Source: Paenirhizobium cremeum (GTDB lineage: Bacteria > Pseudomonadota > Alphaproteobacteria > Rhizobiales > Rhizobiaceae). From it: DNA of 64,000 nucleotides. The stretch's first letter is position 1. Each line of letters opens with the position of its first letter. The stretch spans positions 124,001-188,000 of the forward strand of contig NZ_JAGGCS010000010.1 in assembly GCF_022884085.1 (NCBI RefSeq), in the 5' to 3' direction. Of this stretch, positions 38,854-49,781 are shown in pieces. Made by a program: the position numbers and the translations under genes. The notes under the pieces are model-generated. The model made no database searches, was not told where the DNA came from, and was given only the letters and a program-made list of their open reading frames with translations.

Positions 38854-39705
38854 ATGACGGGAACATTCATGAAAAACTGGCGACAGCCGAGCATTCTGCC
38901 GGGCTTCGGCCTGACGCTCGGCTATACCATCTTCTACCTCACGGTGATCATCCTGATCCCGCTTGCTGCCCTGATCTGGCGCTCCGCCGAACTGGGCTGG
39001 CAGGAATTCATATCCATAGCTCTCGATGAACGGACGCTGCGGTCGCTGGAGGTCAGCTTCGGTTCGGCGCTGATTGCCGCCGGCATCAACGTGGTGTTCG
39101 GCGTCGTGACCGCCTGGGTGCTGGTGCGATACAGCTTCCCCGGCCGCCGCCTGCTCGATGCGGTGATCGATCTGCCCTTCGCGCTGCCGACCGCGGTCGC
39201 CGGTATTTCGCTTGCCGCGCTCTACGCGCCGAAAGGTTGGATCGGCCAGTTGTTCGCGCCGCTCGGCATCAAGATCGCGTTTACGCCCGCCGGCATCGTG
39301 GTCGCCCTGATCTTCGTCGGCCTTCCCTTCATCGTGCGCACAGTGCAGCCGGTGATGGAGGAGCTTGACCGCGAGGTCGAGGAAGCCGCCGCCACCCTCG
39401 GCGCCAACCGCTTCCAGACGCTGCTGCACGTCGTGCTGCCGGCGCTCGTCCCCGCAATCCTGACAGGCTTCGCGCTCGCCTTTGCGCGCGCCGTCGGGGA
39501 ATACGGTTCGGTCATCTTCATCGCCGGCAACATTCCCTATGTCTCGGAGATCGCGCCGCTGCTGATCGTCATCCGGCTGGAGGAGTTCCATTATGCCGGC
39601 GCAACCTCCATCGCCTCGATCATGCTGGTGATTTCGTTCGCAATGCTGCTGCTGATTAATCTTCTGCAGATGTGGAGCCGCAGGAGGTACAGCAATGTCC
39701 GATAA
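38854..39705 (+). CDS. cysT: Sulfate ABC transporter permease CysT
   Basis: The 283-residue protein has six transmembrane helices and the permease EAA loop near [40 protein letters not shown] is typical of CysT. ATG 38854 is chosen from a frame open from 38815; ATG 38869 is also possible and neither has a strong ribosome-binding site. It overlaps cysW by 11 bases. Confidence 0.95.
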   Translation: MTGTFMKNWRQPSILPGFGLTLGYTIFYLTVIILIPLAALIWRSAELGWQEFISIALDERTLRSLEVSFGSALIAAGINVVFGVVTAWVLVRYSFPGRRLLDAVIDLPFALPTAVAGISLAALYAPKGWIGQLFAPLGIKIAFTPAGIVVALIFVGLPFIVRTVQPVMEELDREVEEAAATLGANRFQTLLHVVLPALVPAILTGFALAFARAVGEYGSVIFIAGNIPYVSEIAPLLIVIRLEEFHYAGATSIASIMLVISFAMLLLINLLQMWSRRRYSNVR

Positions 39706-40567
39706 GGCCCGTGCCTCCCGTCCCACCTTCCACGAAGCCGCAACCGAAACGCCGGTCTGGCGCTGGGTGCTGACCGCAATCGCCGTCGCCTTCATGCTGC
39801 TCGTCGTCGTGCTGCCGCTGGTCGCTGTCTTCGTCGAGGCCTTCCGCAAGGGCGCCGAGGAGTTTTTCGTCTCGCTGGCCGAGCCTGACGCCGTCTCGGC
39901 CATCCGCCTGACGCTCACCGTCGCCGCGATTGCCGTGCCGCTCAATCTCGTCTTCGGCATCGCCGCCGCCTGGGCGATCGCCAAATTCGAATTCCGCGGC
40001 AAGACCTTCCTGATTACCCTGATCGACCTGCCGTTCTCGATTTCGCCGGTCATTTCCGGTCTGGTCTACGTGCTGCTCTTCGGCGCGCAGGGGCTTCTCG
40101 GTCCTTGGCTCAAAAGCTACGGCATCGAGATCATCTTCGCCGTGCCGGGCATCGTGCTTGCGACCGTCTTTGTGACCTTCCCCTTCATCGCCCGCGAACT
40201 GATCCCGCTGATGCAAGAGCAGGGTTCGGGCGACGAGGAGGCGGCGATTTCGCTCGGCGCCAGCGGCTGGCAGACCTTCTGGTATGTGACGCTGCCCAAC
40301 ATCAAATGGGGCCTGCTCTATGGCGTGCTTCTCTGCAACGCCCGCGCCATGGGCGAGTTCGGCGCCGTCTCCGTCGTCTCCGGCCATGTGCGCGGCCTGA
40401 CGGAAACCATGCCGCTGCACATCGAGGTTCTCTACAACGAATATAACTTCGTCGCGGCCTTCGCGGTCTCGACGCTTCTGGCTCTCCTTGCCCTCGTCAC
40501 GCTGGCGCTCAAGTCCATTCTCGAGCTGCACTACGGCGACGAAATCGCGGCAAGCCGCAAACACTGA
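39695..40567 (+). CDS. cysW: Sulfate ABC transporter permease CysW
   Basis: The 290-residue protein has six transmembrane helices and an EAA-type loop in [17 protein letters not shown]. Family-specific segments are [22 protein letters not shown] and [24 protein letters not shown]. It forms the heterodimeric channel with CysT. Its start overlaps the cysT end. Confidence 0.95.
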   Translation: MSDKARASRPTFHEAATETPVWRWVLTAIAVAFMLLVVVLPLVAVFVEAFRKGAEEFFVSLAEPDAVSAIRLTLTVAAIAVPLNLVFGIAAAWAIAKFEFRGKTFLITLIDLPFSISPVISGLVYVLLFGAQGLLGPWLKSYGIEIIFAVPGIVLATVFVTFPFIARELIPLMQEQGSGDEEAAISLGASGWQTFWYVTLPNIKWGLLYGVLLCNARAMGEFGAVSVVSGHVRGLTETMPLHIEVLYNEYNFVAAFAVSTLLALLALVTLALKSILELHYGDEIAASRKH

Positions 40568-40580
40568 AAGGTCTCTCCCC

Positions 40581-41621
40581 ATGGATGTAACCATCAAGAA
40601 TATCCGCAAGGAGTTTGGCCAGTTCCCGGCTTTGCACGACATTTCCCTGTCGATCCGCTCCGGCGAACTCATCGCGCTGCTCGGTCCATCGGGCTCGGGC
40701 AAGACGACGCTTCTGCGCCTGATCGCCGGTCTCGAACAGCCGACCGCCGGCCAGATCTTCTTCGGCGAGGAGGACGCCTCGGAAAAGACCGTGCAGGAGC
40801 GCCATATCGGCTTCGTCTTCCAGCACTATGCGCTCTTCCGCCACATGACCGTCGCCGACAACATCGCTTTCGGTCTCAAGGTGCGCCCGAAGGCGACACG
40901 GCCGCCGGCCGCTGAAATCCGTAAGCGCGTGTCGGACCTGCTCGACATGGTGCACCTCAGCGGCCTTGAGAAGCGCTATCCGTCCCAGCTTTCCGGCGGC
41001 CAGCGGCAGCGCGTGGCGCTTGCCCGCGCCATGGCGATCGAACCCACGGTGCTGCTGCTCGATGAGCCCTTCGGGGCGCTCGACGCCAAGGTGCGCAAGG
41101 AACTGCGCCGCTGGCTGCGCGAGTTCCACGATCGCACCGGCCACACCACCTTCTTCGTCACCCACGACCAGGAAGAGGCCCTCGAACTTGCCGACCGCGT
41201 CGTCGTCATGAGCCAGGGCAAGGTGGAACAGGTGGGCTCTGCCGACGACGTCTACGACACGCCGAACTCGCCCTTCGTCTTCTCTTTCATCGGCGAATCC
41301 TCCCATATTCCGGTCACCGTCCGCGACAATACCGTGCTGTTCCAGGGCGAGCCGATCAGCATCTCCGAACAGGGGACTGACGGCGCAGGGGAGCTGTTCT
41401 TCCGCCCGCAGGACGTGGCAATCAGCGATGACAAGACGTCGCTCTACGGCAAGGTAACAGCCTGCCGCCGTCTCGCAGGCACGCGCATCGCGGAAATCGA
41501 CATCGCCAATGAGGGCCACGAGCCATATCATCTGGAGGTCGAAGTGCCGCTCGACGCCCCGGTCGCCGTCGGCGCCGAAATCCGCTTCCGCCCGACGCGG
41601 TGGAAGCTGTTTCGGAAGTAA
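40581..41621 (+). CDS. cysA: Sulfate/thiosulfate ABC transporter ATP-binding protein
   Basis: The 346-residue ATPase has Walker A GPSGSGKT, signature [14 protein letters not shown], Walker [13 protein letters not shown] and H-loop [10 protein letters not shown], followed by a TOBE-type regulatory domain from about residue 240. It energises import through CysT/CysW. ATG 40581 is the likely start; upstream in-frame codons belong to cysW. A terminator follows. Confidence 0.96.
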   Translation: MDVTIKNIRKEFGQFPALHDISLSIRSGELIALLGPSGSGKTTLLRLIAGLEQPTAGQIFFGEEDASEKTVQERHIGFVFQHYALFRHMTVADNIAFGLKVRPKATRPPAAEIRKRVSDLLDMVHLSGLEKRYPSQLSGGQRQRVALARAMAIEPTVLLLDEPFGALDAKVRKELRRWLREFHDRTGHTTFFVTHDQEEALELADRVVVMSQGKVEQVGSADDVYDTPNSPFVFSFIGESSHIPVTVRDNTVLFQGEPISISEQGTDGAGELFFRPQDVAISDDKTSLYGKVTACRRLAGTRIAEIDIANEGHEPYHLEVEVPLDAPVAVGAEIRFRPTRWKLFRK

Positions 41622-41650
41622 GGCGTACCTCTCTCAGCGTACCAAATAAG

Positions 41651-41676
41651 AAAGGCCGGTCTCGGACCGGCCCTTT
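41651..41676 (+). terminator. Terminator after cysA
   Basis: AAAGGCCGGT and ACCGGCCCTTT form a stem of at least seven base pairs around CTCGG, followed by a short T-run. It lies about 30 bases past the cysA stop. Confidence 0.75.
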
Positions 41677-41782
41677 ACCAGAACATGGAGACCGGGCAGG
41701 CAAAGGACATCAAGACCTCTGCTGCACCAGCTCCCGTTTCAATCGAAGTTTCGCATCAAGTCACCGAGACCTGATCCAGATG

Positions 41783-42067
41783 TCACGCCGATTTGCGGCG
41801 GAGCACGACGAAGGACGCTGCCGCAGCGGCAATCCCGAAGATCGCCCATGTGAGCGGCAGGATGTCGGCTTTCTCGCTGCGGATAGGCAGGACGGTAACG
41901 GTGCCTGGTGAACTCTCGAAACCGACCTTCCCCTGGGCTTTGGCTGCGGCGATCTGCTCTGGCGAGACCACCCATTCGGCGTTCGTCATCTTGTCCTTCA
42001 CCATGGCTCCGCCTGCAACGGCAAGACCGATCAGAAGGGAAATGAGGTTACGCTTCGTCGTGTTCAT
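41783..42067 (-). CDS. Small exported/membrane protein, function unknown
   Basis: The 94-residue protein has an N-terminal hydrophobic segment (LISLLIGLAVAGGAMV), a polar middle with EWVVSPEQIAAAKAQGKVG, and a C-terminal helix [17 protein letters not shown] followed by RRKSA. The layout resembles a protein held by its C-terminus in the inner membrane. I do not recognise a family. ATG 42067 is chosen over a frame starting at 42115 because the hydrophobic signal begins there. It converges with the cysA terminator. Confidence 0.55.
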   Translation of the reverse strand: MNTTKRNLISLLIGLAVAGGAMVKDKMTNAEWVVSPEQIAAAKAQGKVGFESSPGTVTVLPIRSEKADILPLTWAIFGIAAAAASFVVLRRKSA

Positions 42068-42224
42068 TCGTTTTCTCTCTAACATTGACCTTTCGGTATC
42101 TGGACCAAACGCCAAGGGTTTTCAATGCTATGGCGACGATCGTCCAACGCTTCTATCCGGGCCAGAACGCGTTTTATCAGCCTTTCCGCTGTAAGGCCGG
42201 CGCTGATGAGAGCTCGCCCGCGGC

Positions 42225-43577
42225 TCAGGTCGCTTCATTATCCGCCTTGGCCAGTGCGCGCTTGAGGCGCACGCCTTCGGCGATCCAGGCGCGGGAGAGG
42301 CCATGATAGAGCGGTTCGCGCGAGATCATGCGCGAGGTCACGTAGCCGAGCATGGCCGCGGCCATCAGGCTGATGATGCCTTCGTGGCTGTCCGTCATTT
42401 CGAGGATGATGACGAATGCCGTCATCGGCGCCTGCACCACGCCGGCGAAGTAACCGGCCATGCCGAGCACGGCGGCAAGCCCGATGCTGACCCCGAGCAA
42501 CTGGCCGATGCTACTGCCAAGCCCTGCGCCGACTGAGAGCGACGGCGCGAAGATGCCGCCCGGAATGCCCGAAACCATAGACAGGAAGGTTGCAGCGAGC
42601 TTGGCCGCGAAATAGCCGTAAGGTAGGGCATCGCCCTCGATCGCGCCGCGTGCCTGCTCATATCCTGTCCCGAAGGTGCTCCCGCCGGCCGCTACTCCGA
42701 TGACGGCGACGAGTAGCCCGCAACCGGCAGCAATGGCCACGCTGCGCTTCAGCGGGGCCGTCTGCACCCATCGCTTGATCTGTTGCGACAGTCGAAGCGC
42801 GCCTGCCGAAAACATCGCGCCGAACGCGCCGCCGATAACGCCGCAGGCAATGACGGCGAACCATTCGCGCGCCGTTCCGACCGAAAGCGAGGTTGCGCCG
42901 AAATAGGTGTAGCTGCCGACAAGCCCGAGCGCCGAGATGCCGGAAAGGATCACGGCGGTCAGCACAAGGCTGTTCGCCCGCGACTGGTAGGTGCGCCCCA
43001 TTTCCTCGATGGCGAAGACGATGCCGGCAAGCGGCGTGTTGAAGGCGGCGGCGATGCCGGCGGCCGAACCGGCGAGGATGAGGCCTTGAGCCTGCGCCAT
43101 TCCGCCGATACGGGCGGAGAGAAGCATGATGGAAGCCCCGACCTGAACCGTAGGCCCCTCGCGCCCGATCGATGCGCCGAAGAAGAGCCCGCTCACCGTC
43201 AGCAGGATCTTGCCGAGCACGAGCCTGAGCGAAAGCAATCGACTGCGTTCCTCATCGCCACGCAGATGCCGCGCGGCGATAGCCTGCGGAATGCCGGAGC
43301 CCTGCGATGCTGGAAAGACCGTGACCGCCAGCCAGGAACAGAGAGCAAAACCGAGCGGCGTCAGGACAAGCGGCAGCAGGAACGACCATTGTCCCGCATT
43401 GAGCACGCCGTGGAACAGATGTTGCGCGCCATCGGCGAGCTTGGCGAAGGCAACCGAGATGATGCCGATCGCGAACGCCCCCGCCCAGAACACGGCGCGC
43501 GGCTTCCATACCCGCCAGGAACCCCACATCACGAGGGAACGCCGCAGCAGCTTCGATTTTCTGTAATTGTTGGGCAT
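42225..43577 (-). CDS. ClC family chloride channel/antiporter
   Basis: The 450-residue protein has multiple helices and the three ClC anion-pathway motifs: GSGIPQ, GREGPTVQ and GGIFAPSLS. The Tyr ligand region near the C-terminus is also conserved. There is no C-terminal CBS pair, which is common in bacterial ClC proteins. A proton-coupled antiport mechanism is known for E. coli ClC-ec1; whether this protein is a channel or antiporter cannot be decided. It is adjacent to betA, with both leftward. ATG 43577 is used; upstream in-frame codons are shadow. Confidence 0.92.
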   Translation of the reverse strand: MPNNYRKSKLLRRSLVMWGSWRVWKPRAVFWAGAFAIGIISVAFAKLADGAQHLFHGVLNAGQWSFLLPLVLTPLGFALCSWLAVTVFPASQGSGIPQAIAARHLRGDEERSRLLSLRLVLGKILLTVSGLFFGASIGREGPTVQVGASIMLLSARIGGMAQAQGLILAGSAAGIAAAFNTPLAGIVFAIEEMGRTYQSRANSLVLTAVILSGISALGLVGSYTYFGATSLSVGTAREWFAVIACGVIGGAFGAMFSAGALRLSQQIKRWVQTAPLKRSVAIAAGCGLLVAVIGVAAGGSTFGTGYEQARGAIEGDALPYGYFAAKLAATFLSMVSGIPGGIFAPSLSVGAGLGSSIGQLLGVSIGLAAVLGMAGYFAGVVQAPMTAFVIILEMTDSHEGIISLMAAAMLGYVTSRMISREPLYHGLSRAWIAEGVRLKRALAKADNEAT

Positions 43578-43726
43578 GGGCTTTGCGTCTCGGCGGAGCG
43601 GAAATTGCGGCGCCGGGGCGCTGAAGCAATTTATATACTCGCTGGCCGGGCGCAGTCCTTTAGCCTTAGACTTTCGACTTGGCAGAAGACAAGTGCCGTC
43701 GCCCGTCGATGACGGCTTTTGTCGGT

Positions 43727-45379
43727 TTACCTGTCGCTCGTCTCCCAGCGTGGGTTGATCCACGGCTCCTGGTTGGAGCGGGGCAGGGGCTGCTTGCCCA
43801 GGATATGGTCGGAGGCCTTTTCGCCGGTCATGATCGAGGGGCCGTTGAGGTTTCCGTAGGTGATATCCGGGAAGATCGAGGAGTCCGCGACGCGCAGGCC
43901 TTCGATGCCGATCACGCGGCATTCCGGGTCGACCACAGCCATCGGATCGTCCTTCGAACCCATCTTGCAGGTGCCGCAGGGGTGATAGGCGCTTTCCAGA
44001 TGCTCGCGCAGGAATTCGTCGATCTGCTCGTCTGTCTGCACATGTTCGCCCGGCTGGATTTCCGAGCCGCGATAGGGATCGAAGGCTTTCTGGCCGAAGA
44101 TCTCGCGGGTGAGCCGCACGCAGTGGCGGAACTTCACCCAATCCTCCTCGGTGCTCATGTAGTTGAAGCGGATCACCGGATCGGCCATCGGATCGGACGA
44201 CCGGAGCGTCACGCTGCCGCGCGACTTCGAGTGGTTGTAGCCGACATGCACCTGGAAACCATGGCTGTCGGCCGCCGCCTTGCCGTCATAGGAGATCGCG
44301 ACAGGCAGGAAGTGATACTGGATGTCGGGCTGCTTGACGCCCGGCGCCGAGCGTACGAAGGCGCAAGATTCGAACTGGTTGGAGGCGCCGAGACCGGTGC
44401 CGGAAAACAGCCATTGCGCGCCGGCGACCCCCTGCCAGAACCACGGCAGCCAGGAATAGAGCGAGACCGGCTTGGTCGCGACCTGCTGGAAATAGAACTC
44501 CATGTGGTCCATCAGATTGGCGCCGACGCCGGGACGGTCGAGCTTCACCTCGATGCCCATCTCCTTCAGATGTGCGGCCGGCCCGATGCCGGAGAGCAGC
44601 AGCAGCTTCGGTGAGTTGAACGACGATGCCGCGACGATCACCTCGCGGTTCGCCTTCACTACTTCGATCTTTCCGTTGCGCTCGATTTCCACGCCGACCG
44701 CACGACCGTTCTCGATCACCACCCTGCGGGCGAAGCAGCGCACCAGTTGGACATTCGGACGCTTCAGCGCCGGCTTCAGATAGGCATTGGCGGCGGACCA
44801 GCGGCGCGACTTCCAGATGGTCTGCTCCATCAGGCCGAAGCCTTCCTGTTTCTCGCCGTTATAGTCTTCCGTGGTCTCGAAACCCGCCTGCTTGCCGGCC
44901 TCGACGAAGGCCTTGAACAGCGGGTTTTTCACCGGCCCGCGCTGAACGTGCAAGGGACCGTCGGTGCCGCGCCAGCCGTCCTGTCCGCCATGGGAATTTT
45001 CCATGCGCTTGAAGTAGGGCAGCACGTCGGCATAGCCCCAGCCCTTCGCGCCGGCCTCTTCCCAGCGGGTATAGTCTTCCGCGGACCCGCGCACATAGAC
45101 CATGCCGTTGATCGAGGACGAACCACCGATCACCTTGCCGCGCGGCGCGGTGATGCGCCGGTTGTTGAGGTTCGGCTCGGGCTCGGAGAGATAGCCCCAG
45201 TTATAGCGCTTCATACTCATCGGCCATGCGAGCGCCGCCGGCATCTGGATGAACGGCCCGGCATCCGAGCCGCCATATTCGAGCACCATGACCGTATGCT
45301 TGCCGTCTTCCGACAGCCGGTAAGCCATGGCCGAACCCGCCGAGCCGGAACCGATGATGATGAAGTCTGCGTTTTGCAT
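43727..45379 (-). CDS. betA: Choline dehydrogenase
   Basis: The 550-residue GMC-family flavoprotein oxidises choline to betaine aldehyde. The FAD Rossmann motif [15 protein letters not shown] opens the protein, and GMC signatures [14 protein letters not shown] and [16 protein letters not shown] follow. The C-terminal HPCGTCKMG and [14 protein letters not shown] blocks are typical. It ends the bet cluster but is separated from betB by a small gene on the other strand and a palindrome. Confidence 0.95.
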   Translation of the reverse strand: MQNADFIIIGSGSAGSAMAYRLSEDGKHTVMVLEYGGSDAGPFIQMPAALAWPMSMKRYNWGYLSEPEPNLNNRRITAPRGKVIGGSSSINGMVYVRGSAEDYTRWEEAGAKGWGYADVLPYFKRMENSHGGQDGWRGTDGPLHVQRGPVKNPLFKAFVEAGKQAGFETTEDYNGEKQEGFGLMEQTIWKSRRWSAANAYLKPALKRPNVQLVRCFARRVVIENGRAVGVEIERNGKIEVVKANREVIVAASSFNSPKLLLLSGIGPAAHLKEMGIEVKLDRPGVGANLMDHMEFYFQQVATKPVSLYSWLPWFWQGVAGAQWLFSGTGLGASNQFESCAFVRSAPGVKQPDIQYHFLPVAISYDGKAAADSHGFQVHVGYNHSKSRGSVTLRSSDPMADPVIRFNYMSTEEDWVKFRHCVRLTREIFGQKAFDPYRGSEIQPGEHVQTDEQIDEFLREHLESAYHPCGTCKMGSKDDPMAVVDPECRVIGIEGLRVADSSIFPDITYGNLNGPSIMTGEKASDHILGKQPLPRSNQEPWINPRWETSDR

Positions 45380-45510
45380 GGTCTTGGTCCGCTCAAGCTT
45401 TGTTAGGCATGGTTGAAATTATTGGCGTTGGATGACATGTCTTGGTTGAAATTCCGACGTGCCGATGCGACCTCTTTGGAGACAGTCGCATCAAGGGGTA
45501 CGCGCATCGA

Positions 45511-45867
45511 ATGGCCGAGAAAGGCTTCCGGGATAAGCTGCTGCGAAAGCTGAACGCGATCGAAGGCGAACGGCTGGAGGCAGAAGCCGAGCGTGCGAAG
45601 ATCAAGCCGCACGCCGAAAGTAGCTTGTGGAGTGACTTTCGACGCGTGCTTGCGTGGCAGTTGCTGCACGTTCGCAGCCACCTTGTCTTCGGTGCCTGGA
45701 TACTTGCGCTGGTGTTTGCTGGCATGCCGGGCGGTGGAGTCTCCGGCGTATTGGTTTTGCTCTGGCTTCTCGCATCCTGCCTCATGCTGATATACGGCAC
45801 GGGCCGATTTCTGTATCTCATCGGCAATGCGGCATACTTCTTCCTGACCTGGAAGAAACCCACGTAA
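45511..45867 (+). CDS. Small membrane protein of unknown function
   Basis: The 118-residue protein starts with a charged helix (MAEKGFRDKLLRKLNAIEGERLEAEAERAK), followed by two transmembrane segments (LVFGAWILALVFAGMPGGG and VLVLLWLLASCLMLIYGTGRF). AAGGGG is 12 bases upstream of ATG 45511. It lies between betB and betA but on the opposite strand, which interrupts the operon. I recognise no family. Confidence 0.55.
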   Translation: MAEKGFRDKLLRKLNAIEGERLEAEAERAKIKPHAESSLWSDFRRVLAWQLLHVRSHLVFGAWILALVFAGMPGGGVSGVLVLLWLLASCLMLIYGTGRFLYLIGNAAYFFLTWKKPT

Positions 45868-45926
45868 CAAGATCAGTTCTGTCTGTTTCATAAGCCTAAT
45901 CCCAGTCTTGGAATTTCTTGCGAAGA

Positions 45927-46070
45927 CCCCTCCCAACCCTCCCCACAAGGGGGAGGGCTTAACCCCGTGGCTCGCCCTTCGCTTCCCATCGTCGTTGAGA
46001 GCTTTCGGAAAGGGCGGTCCGTGTGCGGCAGGCTAGCCCCTCCCCCTTGTGGGGAGGGGTTGGGGAGGGG
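45927..46070. repeat. Large imperfect inverted repeat between betB and betA
   Basis: The arm at 45927-45960, rich in CCCTCCCCACAAGGGGGAGG, is nearly the reverse complement of the arm at 46035-46070; about 75 bases lie between. The arms also contain internal CCCTCCCC...GGGGAGGG pairs. G/C-rich short palindromes of this sort are common in rhizobial intergenic DNA. It may act as a terminator for convergent genes. Confidence 0.8.
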
Positions 46071-46077
46071 ATTCAAA

Positions 46078-47541
46078 TCAATACGGCGCCTCGCACTTGC
46101 CCATGCCGACATAGACGGTCTTGAGTTCGGAATAGTGCTCGATGGCCGCGAGCGAGTTTTCGCGGCCGAAGCCGGACTGCTTGGAGCCGCCGAACGGGAT
46201 TTCGACCGGGCAGAGGTTGTAGGTGTTGATCCACAGCGTCCCGGCCTCGAGTTGGTCGACCACCCGGTGGGCGCGGGAAAGGTCGGCGGTGAACACGCCG
46301 CCGGCGAGGCCGAATTCGCTGGAATTGGCGCGTTCCAGCACTTCCGCTTCATCGGTGAAATCGAGCACGCACATCACCGGCCCGAAGATTTCCTCGCGTG
46401 CGATGGTCATGTCGTCGGTTACGTCGGCGAATACGGTCGGCTGGACGAAATAGCCTTCGCCGGAAACGTTGTTCGGGATGCCGCCGCCGGTGATGAGCGT
46501 AGCACCCTCGGCCTTGCCCTTCTCGATATAGCCGAGAACCTTTTCGCGCTGCGCCCAGGAAACCATCGGTCCCATCTGGGTCTCTTCCTTCTGCGGATCG
46601 CCGATCAGGATCGCCTCGGTGCGTTCCTTCAGGCGGGCGAGGAACTTTTCCTTGATAGCCTTCTGCACGAAGACGCGGGTGCCGTTCGAGCAGACCTGTC
46701 CGGTCGAATAGAAGTTGCCGAGCATGGCGCCGGAAATCGCGCTTTCGACATCGGCGTCGTCAAACACGATCAGCGGCGACTTGCCGCCGAGTTCCATCGT
46801 CACATGCTTCAGTCCGCCGGCAGCGGCCGCCGCCACCTTGCGGCCGGTCGGAACCGATCCGGTCAGCGACACCTTGGCGACGTCGGGGTGGTTGACAAGC
46901 AGCGGGCCAGTGTCGCGGTCGCCCTGGATGACGTTGTAGACGCCCTTCGGCAGGCCGGCCTCGATCAGGATTTCGGCGATTTTCAGCGCGCCGAGCGGCG
47001 TCGTTTCCGAAGGCTTGAACACCATGGCATTGCCGGCGACGAGGGCGGGCGCGCCCTTCCAGCAGGCGATCTGCTGCGGATAGTTCCATGCGCCGATGCC
47101 GACGCAGACGCCGAGCGGCACGCGCTTGGTATAGGCCCAGTCGCCGCCGAGAGGAATGTGCGAACCGTTCATGGCGGCGGGTGCGACGCCGCCGAAGAAT
47201 TCGAAGGCGTCCGCGCCCGAGGTCGGGTCGGCGACGATGGTTTCCTGGATCGGCTTGCCGGTGTCGAGCGTTTCGAGCTCGGAAAGCTCGCGGTTCTTCT
47301 CGCGGATGATCTCGGCGGCGCGCTTGAGGATACGGCCGCGCGCCATCGGGCTCATCGCCGCCCATTCCTTCTGCGCGCGCTTGGCAGACGCAATCGCCTT
47401 CTCGACGATGGCGGGCGTTGCCGCATGCAGCTTGGCGATCACCTCGCCGGTCGCCGGATAGATGCTCTCGATGACAGCGCCATCGGTATCCTCGACATAT
47501 TCGCCGTCGATGAAATGGGAGGCAGGGGGCTGGGCTTTCAT
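46078..47541 (-). CDS. betB: Betaine aldehyde dehydrogenase
   Basis: The 487-residue aldehyde dehydrogenase converts betaine aldehyde to glycine betaine with NAD(P)+. The catalytic Cys is in [14 protein letters not shown], and the general base Glu in [17 protein letters not shown]. The cofactor-binding segment includes [16 protein letters not shown]. The gene start overlaps the upstream GST stop by four bases (ATGA), so the two are coupled. Confidence 0.96.
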   Translation of the reverse strand: MKAQPPASHFIDGEYVEDTDGAVIESIYPATGEVIAKLHAATPAIVEKAIASAKRAQKEWAAMSPMARGRILKRAAEIIREKNRELSELETLDTGKPIQETIVADPTSGADAFEFFGGVAPAAMNGSHIPLGGDWAYTKRVPLGVCVGIGAWNYPQQIACWKGAPALVAGNAMVFKPSETTPLGALKIAEILIEAGLPKGVYNVIQGDRDTGPLLVNHPDVAKVSLTGSVPTGRKVAAAAAGGLKHVTMELGGKSPLIVFDDADVESAISGAMLGNFYSTGQVCSNGTRVFVQKAIKEKFLARLKERTEAILIGDPQKEETQMGPMVSWAQREKVLGYIEKGKAEGATLITGGGIPNNVSGEGYFVQPTVFADVTDDMTIAREEIFGPVMCVLDFTDEAEVLERANSSEFGLAGGVFTADLSRAHRVVDQLEAGTLWINTYNLCPVEIPFGGSKQSGFGRENSLAAIEHYSELKTVYVGMGKCEAPY

Positions 47542-48182
47542 TCTTTAACTCTCACTTCGTCAAAATTGACCATCACGTGCTCGCGATAGGCGTGGCGCTC
47601 GCAAAGCCGGGCGTAATAGGCTTTCAGCTTGGGCAGGTCGGCGCGCTCGATGTCGAGATCATAGTAACGATAAAGCAACTGGCCGAACATGATGTCGGCA
47701 ACGGTAAGCTCGTTGCCTGCAAGGAAGTCGTGCTTGCTGAACTGTGCCTCGGCGATGGCGAGTCGTTTCATGAGCAGCGCGACCGCTTCGGCAATCGCCT
47801 GCGGGTTGCGCTTCGCAGAGGGCGTGCGGATAAGCGGCACGAAGATGCGATCGAGAAACAGCGTCCCGACGGTCACCTTCGACCATTCCGCCCATTTGTC
47901 GACCTGCGCGCGCGCCGACAGGTCTTCGGGCCAGAACGGACCGGTGCCGTATCTGCTGGCCAGATAACGCACGATGGCGGCGCTTTCGAAAAGCGGCTCA
48001 TCGTCGCCGTCCTTGAGCACGGGCACAAGACCGTTGGGGTTCATCGCCAGGAATTCGGGCGTGTCGTTTACGCCATAGGTGAAGCCGGCGTCGATCCGCC
48101 GATACTCGAGACCGAGCTCTGCGATCGTCCACATCACCGCCTGCAGGTTTATCGATGTTCTCCGGCCCCAGACTGTCAGCAT
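47538..48182 (-). CDS. Glutathione S-transferase family protein in the bet operon
   Basis: The 214-residue protein has a thioredoxin-like N-domain ([34 protein letters not shown] and [13 protein letters not shown]) and an alpha-helical C-domain with [15 protein letters not shown]. The active-site position has Ser/Thr-type GRRTSIN. It is placed between betC and betB on the same strand, overlapping betB and starting two bases after the betC stop. Its link to choline-sulfate metabolism is unexplained. Confidence 0.92.
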   Translation of the reverse strand: MLTVWGRRTSINLQAVMWTIAELGLEYRRIDAGFTYGVNDTPEFLAMNPNGLVPVLKDGDDEPLFESAAIVRYLASRYGTGPFWPEDLSARAQVDKWAEWSKVTVGTLFLDRIFVPLIRTPSAKRNPQAIAEAVALLMKRLAIAEAQFSKHDFLAGNELTVADIMFGQLLYRYYDLDIERADLPKLKAYYARLCERHAYREHVMVNFDEVRVKE

Positions 48183-48184
48183 GG

Positions 48185-49705
48185 TCACTCTCCGCGCGGA
48201 TAGCGTTTGGATTCCTCGAGATTGTCGAGGTTCATGTGATTGCGCATGTAGCGCTCGGACGCCTTCTGCAAAGGCTGGTAATCCCAGGGGAAGTAGGCGC
48301 CGTTTCTGAGCGCTTCGTAGACCACCCAGCGCCGCGCCTGGCTCTCGCGCACGGCGGCGTCGAATTCGGCCATGTTCCAGCGGGCCTCGCGCTTGGCGCG
48401 GAAGCCGGCGAGAACTTGCGTATAGGCCGGTTCGGCGGCGAGGTTCGTAAGCTCCAGCGGATCGGCCTCCAGATCGAAGAGCTGTTCCGGATCGAGTTCG
48501 CAATGGATGTATTTCCACTTGCCCTCGCGAATGCCGACGAGCGGCGCGTAAGAAGCCTCCGCCGCATATTCCATCAGCACGGGAGCGACGCGCTCCTCGC
48601 CGTCGATCATGCCCTTGAGGCTGATGCCATCGGTCCACGGCATGATCGCGTCGATGGAAATGCCGGCGAGATCGCACAGCGTCGGCGTCACGTCGAGGTT
48701 CGAGGTCGGTGCGACATGCAGGCCGGGCGTCACGCCGGGGCCGGCGATCATCAGCGGCACGCGGGCGGACCCCTCGAAGAAGTTCATCTTGAACCACAGC
48801 CCCCGCTCGCCCAGCATGTCGCCATGGTCGGAGCAGAAAAAGATCAGCGTGTCGTCGAGCTGGCGCGTGCGGGCCAAAGTGTCGATCAGCTCGCCCACCT
48901 TGTCGTCGAGATAGCTGATATTGGCGAAATAGGCCCGCCGCGAGCGGCGCACGTTCTCGTCGTTGATGTCGAAGCTCGCATAGTCGCAGGATTTCAGGAT
49001 GCGTTCGGAATGCGGGTCCTGTTTTGCCAGCATGCCGATTTCCGGCATCAGATATTCGCAGTCCTCGTAGAGGTCCCAGTATTTGCGGCGGGCGACATAG
49101 GGGTCGTGCGGATGGGTGAAGGAAACGGTGAGACACCAGGGGCGGCGGTCGCTGTCGTCGTTTTCGCGGGAAAGCTGGTAGATCTTCTGGTTCGCGAGGA
49201 AGGCGACCTCGTCGTCATATTCCATCTGGTTGGTGATCTCGGCCACGCCGGCGCCCGTCACCGATCCCATGTTGTGATACCACCAGTCGATGCGTTCGCC
49301 CGGCTTGCGGTAATCCGGGGTCCAGCCGAAATCGGCCGGATAGATGTCGGTGGTCAACCGGTCCTCGAAACCGTGCAACTGGTCCGGCCCGACGAAGTGC
49401 ATCTTGCCCGATAGTGCCGTGTAATAGCCGGCGCGGCGCAGGTGATGGGCAAAGGTCGGGATCGACGAGACATATTCCGCGGCGTTGTCATAGACCCGCG
49501 TGCGCGACGGCAGCTGTCCCGCCATGAAGGAGGCGCGGGCAGGGGCGCAGAGCGGCGAGGACGTATAGTTGTTGCGGAACCGCGCGGAACGGGCGGCCAG
49601 CGCCTTGAGATGCGGCGCATGCAGGAAGTCCGCCGGCCCGTCGGGAAAGAACTTTCCGTTGAGCTGGTCGACCATGATGATGAGAATGTTCGGCTTTTGC
49701 GTCAC
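48185..49705 (-). CDS. betC: Choline-sulfatase
   Basis: The 506-residue alkaline-phosphatase-fold sulfatase releases choline and sulfate from choline-O-sulfate. The formylglycine motif is CAPARASFMAG (residue C of C-x-A/P-x-R), and metal ligands lie in NILIIMVDQLNG and CSDHGDMLGERG. GTG 49705 is preferred as start: it begins right before TQKPNILIIMVDQL, with GGGGAACGAAG upstream; an in-frame ATG is at 49759. The enzyme feeds both sulfur and osmoprotectant metabolism. Confidence 0.95.
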   Translation of the reverse strand: MTQKPNILIIMVDQLNGKFFPDGPADFLHAPHLKALAARSARFRNNYTSSPLCAPARASFMAGQLPSRTRVYDNAAEYVSSIPTFAHHLRRAGYYTALSGKMHFVGPDQLHGFEDRLTTDIYPADFGWTPDYRKPGERIDWWYHNMGSVTGAGVAEITNQMEYDDEVAFLANQKIYQLSRENDDSDRRPWCLTVSFTHPHDPYVARRKYWDLYEDCEYLMPEIGMLAKQDPHSERILKSCDYASFDINDENVRRSRRAYFANISYLDDKVGELIDTLARTRQLDDTLIFFCSDHGDMLGERGLWFKMNFFEGSARVPLMIAGPGVTPGLHVAPTSNLDVTPTLCDLAGISIDAIMPWTDGISLKGMIDGEERVAPVLMEYAAEASYAPLVGIREGKWKYIHCELDPEQLFDLEADPLELTNLAAEPAYTQVLAGFRAKREARWNMAEFDAAVRESQARRWVVYEALRNGAYFPWDYQPLQKASERYMRNHMNLDNLEESKRYPRGE

Positions 49706-49781
49706 TGGCTTCGTTCCCCGGTATTCTTGTTGCGTGCCGTCTGGTGACACCCCTCGCACATATCGACCCGGCGATGCATTT

